DNA from: Thermogemmata fonticola
GTDB lineage: Bacteria > Planctomycetota > Planctomycetia > Gemmatales > Gemmataceae
Assembly (NCBI RefSeq): GCF_013694095.1
Contig: NZ_JACEFB010000001.1
Coordinates: 248,001-312,000 of the forward strand
DNA length: 64,000 bases
Direction: 5' to 3'
Under the pieces are notes generated by a model. It worked only from the letters and a program-made list of their open reading frames with translations, was not told the DNA's origin and made no database searches. The position numbers and the translations under genes are program-made. Below are positions 46,049 through 54,662 of this stretch, in pieces. Every line of letters begins with the position of its first letter. Positions within the stretch are counted from its first letter, which is position 1.

Positions 46049-46199
46049 ATGTTCCTCGGCTGGACAGGTCGTGGTCTCCTACTCTGCCATTCTAGGTACA
46101 TCGGCTTGGCTCAGGGACCATTACTGCACCCTCAGCGTCCCTGACACCGACGCAACCGCCGATAACCCCAGGAGATACAGGCTGCACGGAAGACAGGAA

Positions 46200-46433
46200 T
46201 CACCAGGCGGAAACCCTTCGCTCTACTTCCTCGATCTGCTGGGCGGCGTCCAACGCTAGTCCGGGTGGGAGGTAGGGTATCCGCAGGAAAGGGATAGCCA
46301 CCAGAGTGATTACGACCAGCGAGGGATCGCAAAGGAACAGTAAGACTGAAAGAAAGAGAGCCGCAAAAAATAATCTGTCCCCACTGCGGGCCAAGGGTAC
46401 TGACCTTCGGGAGCGACGCGATCTCCCAGCCAC
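46200..46433 (-). CDS. Possible small membrane protein
   Basis: A 77-residue frame from a GTG at 46433 with no clear Shine-Dalgarno. A basic N-terminus (RSRRSRRS) is followed by one or two hydrophobic stretches (FFAALFLSVLLFLCDPSLVVITLVAIPFL is their combined course, about residues 22-50). The tail is acidic and helical, ending EEVERRVSAW. The composition looks like a real small inner-membrane protein, but start and expression are unsupported. It sits between the HEAT gene and ettA, on the same strand as both. Confidence 0.35.
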   Translation of the reverse strand: MAGRSRRSRRSVPLARSGDRLFFAALFLSVLLFLCDPSLVVITLVAIPFLRIPYLPPGLALDAAQQIEEVERRVSAW

Positions 46434-46463
46434 GAGTTGATGTCCCCAGGGAATGGGGCTTGC

Positions 46464-48452
46464 TCACCGCCGCCAAGCACGGACCGGACGCAGACCTGGG
46501 TCCTTGGACTGATACTCCCAGACGATCTCGCCGTCAGGCGCCAACTCGATGATGCGGCCATTCGGTGGATCGTTCATCAAGGTGATCAAGGTGTTGCCAT
46601 TGGGCAGGCGCTGGGCGGAGTTGGGATTATTGCAGTTGTAACTCCACACCAATTTCCCCGTTTTCAGATTGTACTCGGCGACCCGATTGTACTCGCACAC
46701 CAGCACTCGTTCCTCGTCGATGGGTTCGATACTCTGCATGTGATTCATCCGGGCAAAGCTATGGGTGTCGCGGAGTTCCTTGAGCTGCAAATCCAGGCGG
46801 AAGCCGGTTGACCCCTGGGCGACGTTCCGCACGAGTAAGGTTTCGCCGTTGGGGAGGCGGCAGCCGGAGATAATATCAAAAGCCGGCCGGCTATAGATCG
46901 CCTTCTGCTTCCACTGTTTGTCGAAGAGATAAACATTATTGCGAGCGATGATCTGAATGTCATCATTGGGAAGGACATAGATGGCGAAGGGTTGTTGATT
47001 GATGAAATGGGCACGGATTTGCCGGCCATCGGCGTCAAAGACCAGGACCCGGCTGGTGTTGGTGTCCGCCACGAGAATCTGACCGTTGGACAGCCGCTTC
47101 ATGTCGCAGGGGTAGTTCAGTCCTGTGATGCTCCACTTTTCCTTGAGATCGGCACCGAGTGAGACGACGCGGCCTTGGGAATAGCCCCGGATGTCAATCT
47201 CGATGATTTCCGTTACGCCGCGGATGCGGGGTTGGTATCGGAAGTCAGCGAGGGAAAGCTGTTGTCCCTGTTCCTTCCACCATTGCAACCAGGCATCGCG
47301 GGTTTTGGTGAGGGATTGCGGGTCTTTGCCGAAGCGGCCATTGGGCGGATGTTTTCCTCCGCTCAGTTGCAGGAGAAGGTCCTCAAGTTGCCAGAGGTGG
47401 CCGCGGGGCAAGTCCGGGATGAGGGCGAGGAGTTCGGACAAGTATTCCGACTCGCGGGTGGTCAGGAGCAGCGTCCAGAGGGCTGTGTACTTAACCTCGA
47501 TATCCTTTTCTCGGCGCACGGCGTCACGGACTTGGGGATAGGCATCCGGGAGGCGGATGCGGCGGTTGGCCGGGCCGCCTTCGATCAAGGCGATCATCGC
47601 CATGCTGCGGCGAATGGGATGGCGGTCTTGCAACGCTGCCACTAGAGCCGGCTCGGCTTGACCATCGGGCGTTGCCGCCAGACTGATGAGAGCCTGACGG
47701 ATAACTGATAGCACATTGTCGTCATCCGTAGCAGAGGGGAGGAACTCCAGCAGGGCCGGCACGGTCCCCGGCGGTTTTTGCTGCTGCAAGGCCCGCACCA
47801 CCGCGGCCAGAACTTGACCCTGCGGGATCGTTTCCAAACGTTGCAAGGCCTGCTGCGCTCGATAGCGGACTTCCGGATCCGTGTGCTTGAGGGTGGCTTT
47901 CAAACGCCCGATCGCAGCAGCGCCGTATCGTTCCACCTCTTTGACCGCTCGCAAGCGTTCCTCAAAGGAATCGGCACCAAACTGCTGAATCCAATGGTCC
48001 AACTGATTCAGCTCGTTTTCTTTGAGCGTCCGGTTGCGAAGATACTCCAGCAGTCCCTTGCCATCCTTAGGGTCCAACTGGACGCGGCTGAGTAGCTGCT
48101 CATCACTGAGTACTTCCGCCGCCGGGGAATCCGCGGGGTCATTCAGCGGCGGGCGCCGTTGAATCGGTGCCAATTCTACAATCTGTTCACCGTTTGCAAT
48201 CTGTACACGTACTCCAGGAGGTAAAACTTGTCCATTGGGGCGATCGGCGAGTAGCCTGAGAGCAAGGAGGATAGCAACACGATCATCTTCCTCTTTCGTT
48301 TGTGGCCTGTTCTGTTGTTTCACCCCGCTTTGTGTGGCCACGACTCGGATGGGATCGTTCCGAGGTGGCGGGGAGTTTTCCCGTGCCGAGAGGGTACAAG
48401 TCATGACCCATCCCAGCGCCACGGCCCACCAGCGCACCAAGCCCCACCTCAT
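46464..48452 (-). CDS. Exported HEAT-repeat plus beta-propeller protein
   Basis: A 662-residue protein from the ATG at 48452, with GGGAGGAC upstream. The signal peptide is MRWGLVRWWAVALGWVMTC and its follow-on. The first half, about residues 140-370, has several HEAT-like helical repeats, such as AIGRLKATLKHTDPEVRYRAQQALQRL. The second half, about 400-660, is made of NHL/PQQ-like strands with repeating phrases such as RLSNGQILVADTNTSRVLVFD, RLPNGETLLV and RLPNGNTLITLMNDPPNGRI. The propeller phrases indicate six or so blades. It probably works as a periplasmic protein-protein or ligand-binding scaffold; no enzyme signature is visible. rtcB lies upstream on the same strand, 340 bases away. Confidence 0.75.
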   Translation of the reverse strand: MRWGLVRWWAVALGWVMTCTLSARENSPPPRNDPIRVVATQSGVKQQNRPQTKEEDDRVAILLALRLLADRPNGQVLPPGVRVQIANGEQIVELAPIQRRPPLNDPADSPAAEVLSDEQLLSRVQLDPKDGKGLLEYLRNRTLKENELNQLDHWIQQFGADSFEERLRAVKEVERYGAAAIGRLKATLKHTDPEVRYRAQQALQRLETIPQGQVLAAVVRALQQQKPPGTVPALLEFLPSATDDDNVLSVIRQALISLAATPDGQAEPALVAALQDRHPIRRSMAMIALIEGGPANRRIRLPDAYPQVRDAVRREKDIEVKYTALWTLLLTTRESEYLSELLALIPDLPRGHLWQLEDLLLQLSGGKHPPNGRFGKDPQSLTKTRDAWLQWWKEQGQQLSLADFRYQPRIRGVTEIIEIDIRGYSQGRVVSLGADLKEKWSITGLNYPCDMKRLSNGQILVADTNTSRVLVFDADGRQIRAHFINQQPFAIYVLPNDDIQIIARNNVYLFDKQWKQKAIYSRPAFDIISGCRLPNGETLLVRNVAQGSTGFRLDLQLKELRDTHSFARMNHMQSIEPIDEERVLVCEYNRVAEYNLKTGKLVWSYNCNNPNSAQRLPNGNTLITLMNDPPNGRIIELAPDGEIVWEYQSKDPGLRPVRAWRR

Positions 48453-48794
48453 AGCTAGTCCTCCCGGAGAATCGGAGGCTAAAATCTTTGGCATGAGCAC
48501 ATCATCTTCAATCATATCATTTCACAGCTAGTTTCCCACTTGGAAAAAGGTTGTTAATTTGGCCACGCCAGGTTGCTGCCCGCCCGGTGGAAAGAACCCA
48601 ATGTGGGAGCCGGTAGGAAGGAATTGCATGTGGGATGAGGCGACGGTGTACAGAAAAGCATCGGGGCAGGCCTGCGCGATCCGCGAGCGGTGAAGTGCCG
48701 CCTTTCCAATACAGCTTTCGACCGCTCGCGGAGAACTGCGGCGGTCCGATTGGGATAGTTTGGGATCCACTGCATTTTTTTCGAGGTATAGGCA
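48453..48794. other. Gene-free gap between rtcB and the HEAT/propeller gene
   Basis: About 340 bases. The left end is AT-rich and probably holds the HEAT gene promoter. Overlapping short frames at 48517-48795 look like noise. Nothing else was recognised. Confidence 0.35.
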
Positions 48795-50255
48795 TCAGCC
48801 CTTGATGACGCCGATCGGTCTCATGCGGGCGACTTTGCGGGACAAGTCGGCTTGGTGGACGACTTCGACGACAGCATCGACGTTTTTGTAGGCTTGGGGT
48901 TGCTCTTCTGCCAGGCCGCCGCGGCTCGTGGCCATAGCGATGATTCCTTGGGCTTCGAGTTGCTTTTCCACGACCCGATCGCTGGCGGCGGCCTTAGCGG
49001 CGGTCCGGCTCAGTGCCCGCCCGGCCCCGTGGCAAGTGGAGCCGAAACTCTTGCTCATACTTCCCGCACTGCCAACGAGCACCCACGAGGCCCGGCCCAT
49101 GTCCCCCGGAATGATCACCGGCTGGCCCACACTGCGGAAGGCTTCCGGCACTTCCGGATGGCCCGCCGGAAAGGCCCGGGTAGCTCCCTTGCGATGCACC
49201 CAAACGCGCTTCGGCTTGCCGTCAATGATGTGTTCCTCCAGTTTAGCGATGTTGTGAGCCACGTCGTAAAGCAGCTCCATACCCAGGTCCTGCCAGGAAC
49301 GGCCAAACACCTCTGCAAACACCTCCCGCGCCTGATGCATGAGCAATTGTCGGTTGCAGAAGCCGAAGTTGGCCGCCGCCCGCATGGCCGCGATATACCG
49401 CTTGCCTTCCGGAGATTCCGCCGGTGCGCAGGCCAATTGCCGGTCGGGCAACGTGAAGCCATATTTGCTGGGGCAGCCCCGAAACAGCGCCAGGTAGTCA
49501 TCACAGACTTGGTAACCCAGGCCGCGGCTGCCGGAATGGATCATCACGCAGACCTGGTTCTTTTCCAGGCCAAACACCTGGGCGACGGCTTCATCATAGA
49601 TGGCGTCCACCACCTGCACTTCCAGGAAGTGGTTGCCGCTGCCCAACGTTCCGCACTGCTCGGAACCGCGCCGGACAGCATGGTCCGACACCTCGTCGGG
49701 GTCCGCGCCTTCGATGCGGCCCAGGGCTTCCGTGTGCAGCAAGTCTTCCGGTACGCCCAGATCCCGCTCGACGACAAAGCGCGGGCCTTCCGCCATCAAG
49801 CGGCGCGTCTCTTGAGGATTGAAGCGATACTTCCCGCCCCGTCCCACACCAGCGGGGATAGTCTGAAACAGACGGCGAACCAACTCTCGCAGGCGCGGCT
49901 GCACCTCGCTATAAGTCAAATTGGTTTTGACTAGCCGCACTCCGCAGTTGATGTCGTATCCTACGCCGCCGGGAGAAATCACCCCGCCTTCGGAAGGGTC
50001 GGTGGCGCAAACTCCCCCGATGCAGAAACCGTAGCCCCAGTGAATATCCGGCATGGCCAGACTAGCCACCTGAATGCCGGGTAAAAAGGCCACGTTTGCC
50101 ACCTGCTCCGGGGCCATATCGGCGCGGATCGACTCGATCAACGCCTCATTGGCGAAAATGATCCCATCAACCCGCATCCCCGGCTTGTAATCCCGCGGGA
50201 TGCGCCAGCGAGTCTCGTCGACTTTTTCTAAAGGACCAGCATATGCGGCTTTCAT
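48795..50255 (-). CDS. rtcB: RtcB-family RNA-splicing ligase
   Basis: A 486-residue protein from the ATG at 50255, with GGAGCGAGG upstream. RtcB joins RNA 2',3'-cyclic phosphate or 3'-phosphate ends to 5'-OH ends using GTP and Mn. The metal- and GTP-binding residues are present: Cys in VGYDINCGVRL, SGNHFLEVQ, HSGSRGLGYQVC, VAHNIAKLEEH, HRKGATRAFPAG, IIPGDMG, and the guanylylated His409 in STCHGAGRALSR. The C-terminal VVEVVHQADLSRKVARMRPIGVIKG segment is typical. It likely repairs or heals RNA; archease, its activator, is encoded 1 kb away. Confidence 0.95.
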   Translation of the reverse strand: MKAAYAGPLEKVDETRWRIPRDYKPGMRVDGIIFANEALIESIRADMAPEQVANVAFLPGIQVASLAMPDIHWGYGFCIGGVCATDPSEGGVISPGGVGYDINCGVRLVKTNLTYSEVQPRLRELVRRLFQTIPAGVGRGGKYRFNPQETRRLMAEGPRFVVERDLGVPEDLLHTEALGRIEGADPDEVSDHAVRRGSEQCGTLGSGNHFLEVQVVDAIYDEAVAQVFGLEKNQVCVMIHSGSRGLGYQVCDDYLALFRGCPSKYGFTLPDRQLACAPAESPEGKRYIAAMRAAANFGFCNRQLLMHQAREVFAEVFGRSWQDLGMELLYDVAHNIAKLEEHIIDGKPKRVWVHRKGATRAFPAGHPEVPEAFRSVGQPVIIPGDMGRASWVLVGSAGSMSKSFGSTCHGAGRALSRTAAKAAASDRVVEKQLEAQGIIAMATSRGGLAEEQPQAYKNVDAVVEVVHQADLSRKVARMRPIGVIKG

Positions 50256-50612
50256 GGCTTGCCTCGCTCCTGCGTCCTGCCCCGAAAAGCTTTGCACCTT
50301 CGCCCAGCTCCGGTGATCATCCCCCCACCCGTCACTATCGTGCAAAATAAGCCCTTCCCAGTCCAGGCAGCCCATTATATGCACTCAGCTTCCCCTGAGC
50401 AGTCCGTGATCTCGCCCTTGGCCGAGTCCGGAGGATACGCCAGTACCCCCTACCAGACGAGCGAGTTTCGGCCCGGAGTTACCCCTCTGTATGACGACGG
50501 AGGGCAGTGGGTCAGAATAGCGCTGGGAGTTTGCCCCTACCGCACTACAATGTCCGGGCCAGAGTCGGTGCCGGTTGGCAACCTGCCCCATCCCATTCCC
50601 GGAGTCAGACCC
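50256..50612. other. Divergent intergenic region between rtcB and the DinB-like gene
   Basis: About 360 bases with no credible gene, though the plus-strand frame of the DinB-like gene stays open into it without family-like sequence. It should hold both promoters; no confident -35/-10 pair was seen. Confidence 0.35.
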
Positions 50613-51119
50613 ATGCTTGGCATCCCGCAGTTGCTCAGCGAATTTGATCACGAGATGGCCAACACGCGCAAGGTCCTGGAACGGCTGCCGGAAGGGAAAC
50701 TATCCTGGAAAGCCCATCCGAAATCCAACAGCATCGGTTGGGTCGGCACGCACGTGGCCAATATCCCCCGCTGGCTTGTACTGACTTTGCAGCAAGAGTC
50801 TCTGGATTTGGCACCACCTGGAGGAGAACCCTATCAGGAAGTACCACGGGATTCCGTTGGGGCTATCCTGGAGCTGTTCGATCAGAACGTGGCGGCGGCG
50901 CGGTCTGCTTTGGCGGCCGCTCAGGAAGAGGCTTTGCACCAGCCTTGGACACTCCTCCGCGGCGGCACCGTGATCTTCTCCATGCCGCGCTGGATGGTCA
51001 TCCGGCTGTTCGTCATGAACCACTTGATCCACCATCGTGCCCATCTCTGCGTCTATCTCCGCTTGAACAACATCGCGGTGCCCGGCCTGTACGGCCCATC
51101 GGCAGACGATGCCACTTGA
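50613..51119 (+). CDS. DinB/YfiT-like four-helix protein
   Basis: A 168-residue protein from the ATG at 50613, with GGAG eight bases upstream. It shows an N-terminal helix LLSEFDHEMANTRKVLERL, the metal-site His in GWVGTHVANIPRW, and the C-terminal HHxxH in MNHLIHHRAHLCVYLRL. This three-His arrangement is the DinB/bacillithiol-transferase (YfiT) metal site. Members bind Ni, Zn or Mn and some are thiol-dependent S-transferases. The name comes from a DNA-damage-induced Bacillus gene, and SOS control should not be assumed. It runs opposite to its rtcB and archease neighbours and is divergent from rtcB. Confidence 0.85.
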   Translation: MLGIPQLLSEFDHEMANTRKVLERLPEGKLSWKAHPKSNSIGWVGTHVANIPRWLVLTLQQESLDLAPPGGEPYQEVPRDSVGAILELFDQNVAAARSALAAAQEEALHQPWTLLRGGTVIFSMPRWMVIRLFVMNHLIHHRAHLCVYLRLNNIAVPGLYGPSADDAT

Positions 51120-51279
51120 TGCGGCAAGCCGAATAGAGATAGTACCGGTATTTTCTCAATTCCTGCTAAGCCCTGCTCTGTCCCCATCCCAACGGGTTAG
51201 ACGGCAGGGTCATGGGAAAGTTTAAAGCTATGGGAAGGCTGGCCATGAGGGCGGGAGCTGAGGAGCGGCCAGCCAGCGG

Positions 51280-51693
51280 TCAGATGTCCACGATAACTTC
51301 AGCCAGAAAGGTGCCATCCGGCAGTTGTTCCACTTTCAGGCCATGATAGGTGATGGCTTTGACTTCGTGCCCCGGAAGATGCCGCTGCGGATCGAAGGGT
51401 TCACCCCAAGCCGTGGCTTGGAGTCCCTGAGAGTGCACTTGAACGTCGAAGCGGGAAAAGACCCAATGCTGCTCGTCGAAGGTCAATAGGAGGGTGCGAA
51501 GCCAATCGAACAGGAGTAATTCCCGATCTTCGCCTTCGATCCTAAAGGTTTGAGCGGTCTGGGGACGGACGCTGGTTATATCTTCCAGCAAGGTAGCGAA
51601 TAAGGCCGTTGCCGCCTCGGCAAACAGGGTGTTCAAATCGGCGGCACGGATGCGCAGTCCCAAGTCGGCGGTGTGCTCGAAAAGTTCATACAT
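51280..51693 (-). CDS. Archease, RtcB activator
   Basis: A 137-residue protein from the ATG at 51693, where MYELFEHTADLGL matches the archease N-terminus. A frame extension from a GTG at 51738 is possible. The C-terminal block EVKAITYHGLKVEQLPDGTFLAEVIVDI is the family's strongest signature (given here by its ends: EVKAITYH, and the final Asp-Ile), and the metal-ligand Asp residues near HTAD and at the end are present. Archease helps RtcB undergo repeated guanylylation and broadens its substrate range. The gene lies 60 bases after fabH on the same strand, and about 1 kb from rtcB, with the DinB-like gene between. Confidence 0.92.
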   Translation of the reverse strand: MYELFEHTADLGLRIRAADLNTLFAEAATALFATLLEDITSVRPQTAQTFRIEGEDRELLLFDWLRTLLLTFDEQHWVFSRFDVQVHSQGLQATAWGEPFDPQRHLPGHEVKAITYHGLKVEQLPDGTFLAEVIVDI

Positions 51694-51753
51694 GCCGGTC
51701 TGGAAATCTCCCTTTTGGCCCTCTAGCAGAAAGCGCACGGTTTGGATCCGGCT

Positions 51754-52836
51754 CTACCAGCGCACGACGGCGGTTCCCCAAGTCAACCCCGCGCCGAAGC
51801 CGCTGAGGACAACCAAACTACCCTCCCGGATTCGTCCTTCCGCCAGGGCTTCCTCCAGTGCGATGGGAATGCTCCCCGCCGAAGTGTTGCCGTATTTTTC
51901 CAAATTGTTGAACACCTTGCTGCGGGGAATGTGTAAGACATCGATGGCCGCATTGATGATCCGGATGTTGGCCTGATGGGCGATGTACAGGTCAATATCG
52001 CTGGTTTGAAGCTGAGCGGCTTTGAGGACATCCTGGATGGTATCGCACAAGATGCTAACCGCCCAGCGGAACACCGCCCGTCCGTCCATGAACATGTAGT
52101 GTCGGCCTTCGGCCAAGTCTTGGGGCGTGGGGGGCCGGCGGCTCCCACAGCATTCACGCATGAGGAGCGGCCCGCCATGACCATCCGAACCAAGGCTGTA
52201 GGCCAAAAAGCCCTGTTCCGGGGAACCTGGTTCCACGAAAACCGCTCCGGCACCATCTCCGAAGAGCGGATAGGTTTTGATATCATCCGGATTCAGGATG
52301 CGGCTGTTGGTATCCCCACCGATAACTAAGGCACGTTCGCTTAGGCCAGCTTTGACGTACGCCGCCGCCGTAATCAGGGCATACATGAAACCGGCACAGG
52401 CCGCTTCCACCTCGATGGCGGGACCGACCAGCCCCAGCCGATCCTGCACAATGCAGGCGGTGGAGGGGAAGGACATATCGGGCGTAAATGTGCCCAAGAC
52501 CAGTAGGTCGCAGTCCTTCGCGCTCAGCCCTGTTTTAGCGAAGAGGTCTTGGGCCGCTTCCACGCATAAATCTGAGGTAGCTTGATGCGGGGCGGCGTGG
52601 CGCCGTTCCAGGATGCCCGTGCGCTTGACGATCCAATCCGAATCGAAGCCCAGCCGAGCGTGCAGGTGGTGGTTGTCGATGACCTGATCGGGAACGTATT
52701 TGCCAGCACCGACGATTTTGACCCCCATGAGGGTCCGGCAGGGGGGTCGCGGCGAGGTCCGCTCCGGCGCGTGATCCGCACTCGGCATCGGAGCGGGGGA
52801 CCGCTCTATATTGGTCAGGAGTGGGAATTGTCGCAT
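51754..52836 (-). CDS. fabH: 3-oxoacyl-ACP synthase III (FabH)
   Basis: A 360-residue thiolase-fold enzyme that starts fatty acid chains by condensing acyl-CoA with malonyl-ACP. The catalytic triad is Cys (EAACAGFMYAL), His (YIAHQANIRI) and Asn (NLEKYGNTSAGSIP), all intact. The ATG at 52836 adds a 36-residue Pro-rich leader; starting at 52728 (MGVKIVGAGKYVPD) puts the Cys at residue 111, as in typical FabH. The best Shine-Dalgarno-like bases precede 52836, so I keep the long form but the start is open. It seems co-transcribed with archease. Confidence 0.92.
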   Translation of the reverse strand: MRQFPLLTNIERSPAPMPSADHAPERTSPRPPCRTLMGVKIVGAGKYVPDQVIDNHHLHARLGFDSDWIVKRTGILERRHAAPHQATSDLCVEAAQDLFAKTGLSAKDCDLLVLGTFTPDMSFPSTACIVQDRLGLVGPAIEVEAACAGFMYALITAAAYVKAGLSERALVIGGDTNSRILNPDDIKTYPLFGDGAGAVFVEPGSPEQGFLAYSLGSDGHGGPLLMRECCGSRRPPTPQDLAEGRHYMFMDGRAVFRWAVSILCDTIQDVLKAAQLQTSDIDLYIAHQANIRIINAAIDVLHIPRSKVFNNLEKYGNTSAGSIPIALEEALAEGRIREGSLVVLSGFGAGLTWGTAVVRW

Positions 52837-52995
52837 GCCTCTATCCCGTAAAACTCAGTCCGCCACCGAGCTGCACTCCAAACGCTCGGGTGAGCCATGA
52901 TAATGGATGGCTTAGCTAATCTGGAGTCAATTGTCCCCCTCCGCTATGTCACTTTTTCCCAATTCCTACGCAGGCCTGTGGCGTGCTTGCCCACG

Positions 52996-54396
52996 TTATC
53001 GTTCGGCCCCACTGTCGAGAAAGCGTAATAAACCAAGCAGGGCGTGGGCAGTCGCATCGAGCCGGATGTTCCCATCCCGCGGGGACAGATGAAACGCCCC
53101 GATGAGCATGTGTGCCCGGAAGGCGTTGTCGAAGTGCCGCGTGTTGGCCTCGGTATATTGCAAACCGGCCAAGTAACGAGTGGCATCCACCACGGCAGTA
53201 GCATAACGGCCAAAACGATCCCGATCGGGAATCTGGCGAGTCACTTGGCAGGCTGCGGACAATGCCAGAACGAGCAAACCAGTTTCCGGTCCGGACGGGG
53301 TCTCCACAAGTCGGCCATCGCGGAATTGCCGGAAGCCACCAGCCCACTGGGGCAAGCGGGGATCCGTCACTGGGATTTGCAGGGTGCAGAGCCAATCGGC
53401 GGCTTCGCAGACAGCCGTCGCCGCTTCCGCCTCCTGAGTCTGGATAAACCATTCCGAGGCTGCCAGGATCAGGGATGCCGCCAGGAGCGGATGCGGATTC
53501 GCCCGGAAACGGGCACGATAATGACGCAAACCTCGGCGGATCAACTCCTGCTTCTCCGAAGAAGGGCGATACCGATAGCTACTAGCCACAGCCCACAACG
53601 CCCAACCGGGATGCTCGTACTCGCCGTGGGGGTACTGCCGCAAGGGGTCGCCGGCAGGATCGTCGATGTAATGAATGGAACCATCCGGTCGGCTCTGGCG
53701 GCGGAGAAACAGAGCCAGTCGTTCCGCCTCGTCGAGAAGCCGCCCTTCAACCGACGGCAGAGCGTGGATCGCCAGGATGACGCTTGCGGCAAAACCCACA
53801 CGATTGCAGACATCAGACGGGGCGCGGGGAATGCGCACTTGGGTATCCTGGGTATCCACTGGGGCAGCGGCGAGTAAGGTCAGAATCGTCTGGCCTGCTC
53901 CGATGGCGTACTTCTCCTCGCCACAGAAACGGGCGGCCAAAGCCAAGGCCATCGCGGCGCGCGCTTGCGCCAAATCGTCATCCCCCTCGAGCGGCTCGCG
54001 TAATGCGGGATTGAAGCCATAAAGGAACCGGCCGTGCGTCTGATGCCGACGATGGAGCCACTCGGCTCCCCAAAGCATCCCTCGCACTGCCGCTTGGGTG
54101 GTAAACGGATAGGCGACCAGCGGTTCGAACCGCTTGAGCGGGATGTCCTGAGAAGAACGGGAAGTCACTCGATTCCCAGAAGTAGCTGAGCCAAGCGATC
54201 CTGCGCTGCCTGAGGCGGCTGAAGGGCGAGTCGGAACATCGCCAACAGCAGGAGGTGCTGCCTCTTTCGGAGCCGGTCGAGTCGGAGCAACTTGTCCCTG
54301 AGGATGCTGGGGATAGCTCGGATATGCCGCACTCCACCCCAGGATTCCCCCCACGGCCATCCCTGCCGACAGAAACAACCCCGTCCGGCGACGCAT
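52996..54396 (-). CDS. Exported alpha/alpha-toroid protein of unknown function
   Basis: A 466-residue protein from the ATG at 54396. The N-terminal signal is RRRTGLFLSAGMAVGGILGW, followed by a low-complexity Pro/Ser/Ala linker to about residue 90. The rest has repeating helix pairs with phrases such as AMALALAARFCGEEKYAIGA, GFAASVILAIHALP, WALWAVASSYRYRP, PLLAASLILAASEWF and GLLVLALSAACQV. This pattern is that of alpha/alpha toroids (six-hairpin glycosidase or squalene-cyclase-like). Conserved acidic and aromatic residues occur in GFNPALREPLEGDDDLAQ. A glycoside hydrolase or lyase relative is possible but unproven. It is probably periplasmic. Confidence 0.72.
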   Translation of the reverse strand: MRRRTGLFLSAGMAVGGILGWSAAYPSYPQHPQGQVAPTRPAPKEAAPPAVGDVPTRPSAASGSAGSLGSATSGNRVTSRSSQDIPLKRFEPLVAYPFTTQAAVRGMLWGAEWLHRRHQTHGRFLYGFNPALREPLEGDDDLAQARAAMALALAARFCGEEKYAIGAGQTILTLLAAAPVDTQDTQVRIPRAPSDVCNRVGFAASVILAIHALPSVEGRLLDEAERLALFLRRQSRPDGSIHYIDDPAGDPLRQYPHGEYEHPGWALWAVASSYRYRPSSEKQELIRRGLRHYRARFRANPHPLLAASLILAASEWFIQTQEAEAATAVCEAADWLCTLQIPVTDPRLPQWAGGFRQFRDGRLVETPSGPETGLLVLALSAACQVTRQIPDRDRFGRYATAVVDATRYLAGLQYTEANTRHFDNAFRAHMLIGAFHLSPRDGNIRLDATAHALLGLLRFLDSGAER

Positions 54397-54582
54397 GCGA
54401 CGCTTCCTCCTGCTTCCGTCCTGACCTCAGACAACTCACGGATGCTACGCAAAACCGCCTCAGAACGCAAGGTGAGCCGGACCGGTTCCTTCATCTACGG
54501 TTCATGCCCCCTCGGACCGCTCTGACCGCATAACATCGATACCTAGACGTGATGGATCGATTGAAATCTCAGCGGCTAACAA

Positions 54583-54599
54583 ATCGGATCAGATCCGAT
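54583..54599. promoter_or_regulatory. 17-bp perfect dyad in a GATC-rich intergenic patch
   Basis: ATCGGATC-A-GATCCGAT is perfectly symmetric. The surrounding 120 bases repeat GATC and GGATCGA-like words many times. It lies between the end of the VWA operon and the toroid gene, both on the minus strand, so it is a candidate operator for the toroid gene. Confidence 0.5.
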
Positions 54600-54662
54600 C
54601 GGCCAGAAGACCTGATCGCTTGGTAAACGCAACGGATCGAAAACGAGATCGAAGGAGAGGAA

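Noticed and set aside
48852-49934. 360-codon plus-strand frame
   Set aside because: It is antisense to rtcB and has no family resemblance.
50613-51119. DinB-like gene as proof of SOS regulation
   Set aside because: The family name comes from one induced gene in Bacillus. No LexA-type box was seen before this copy.
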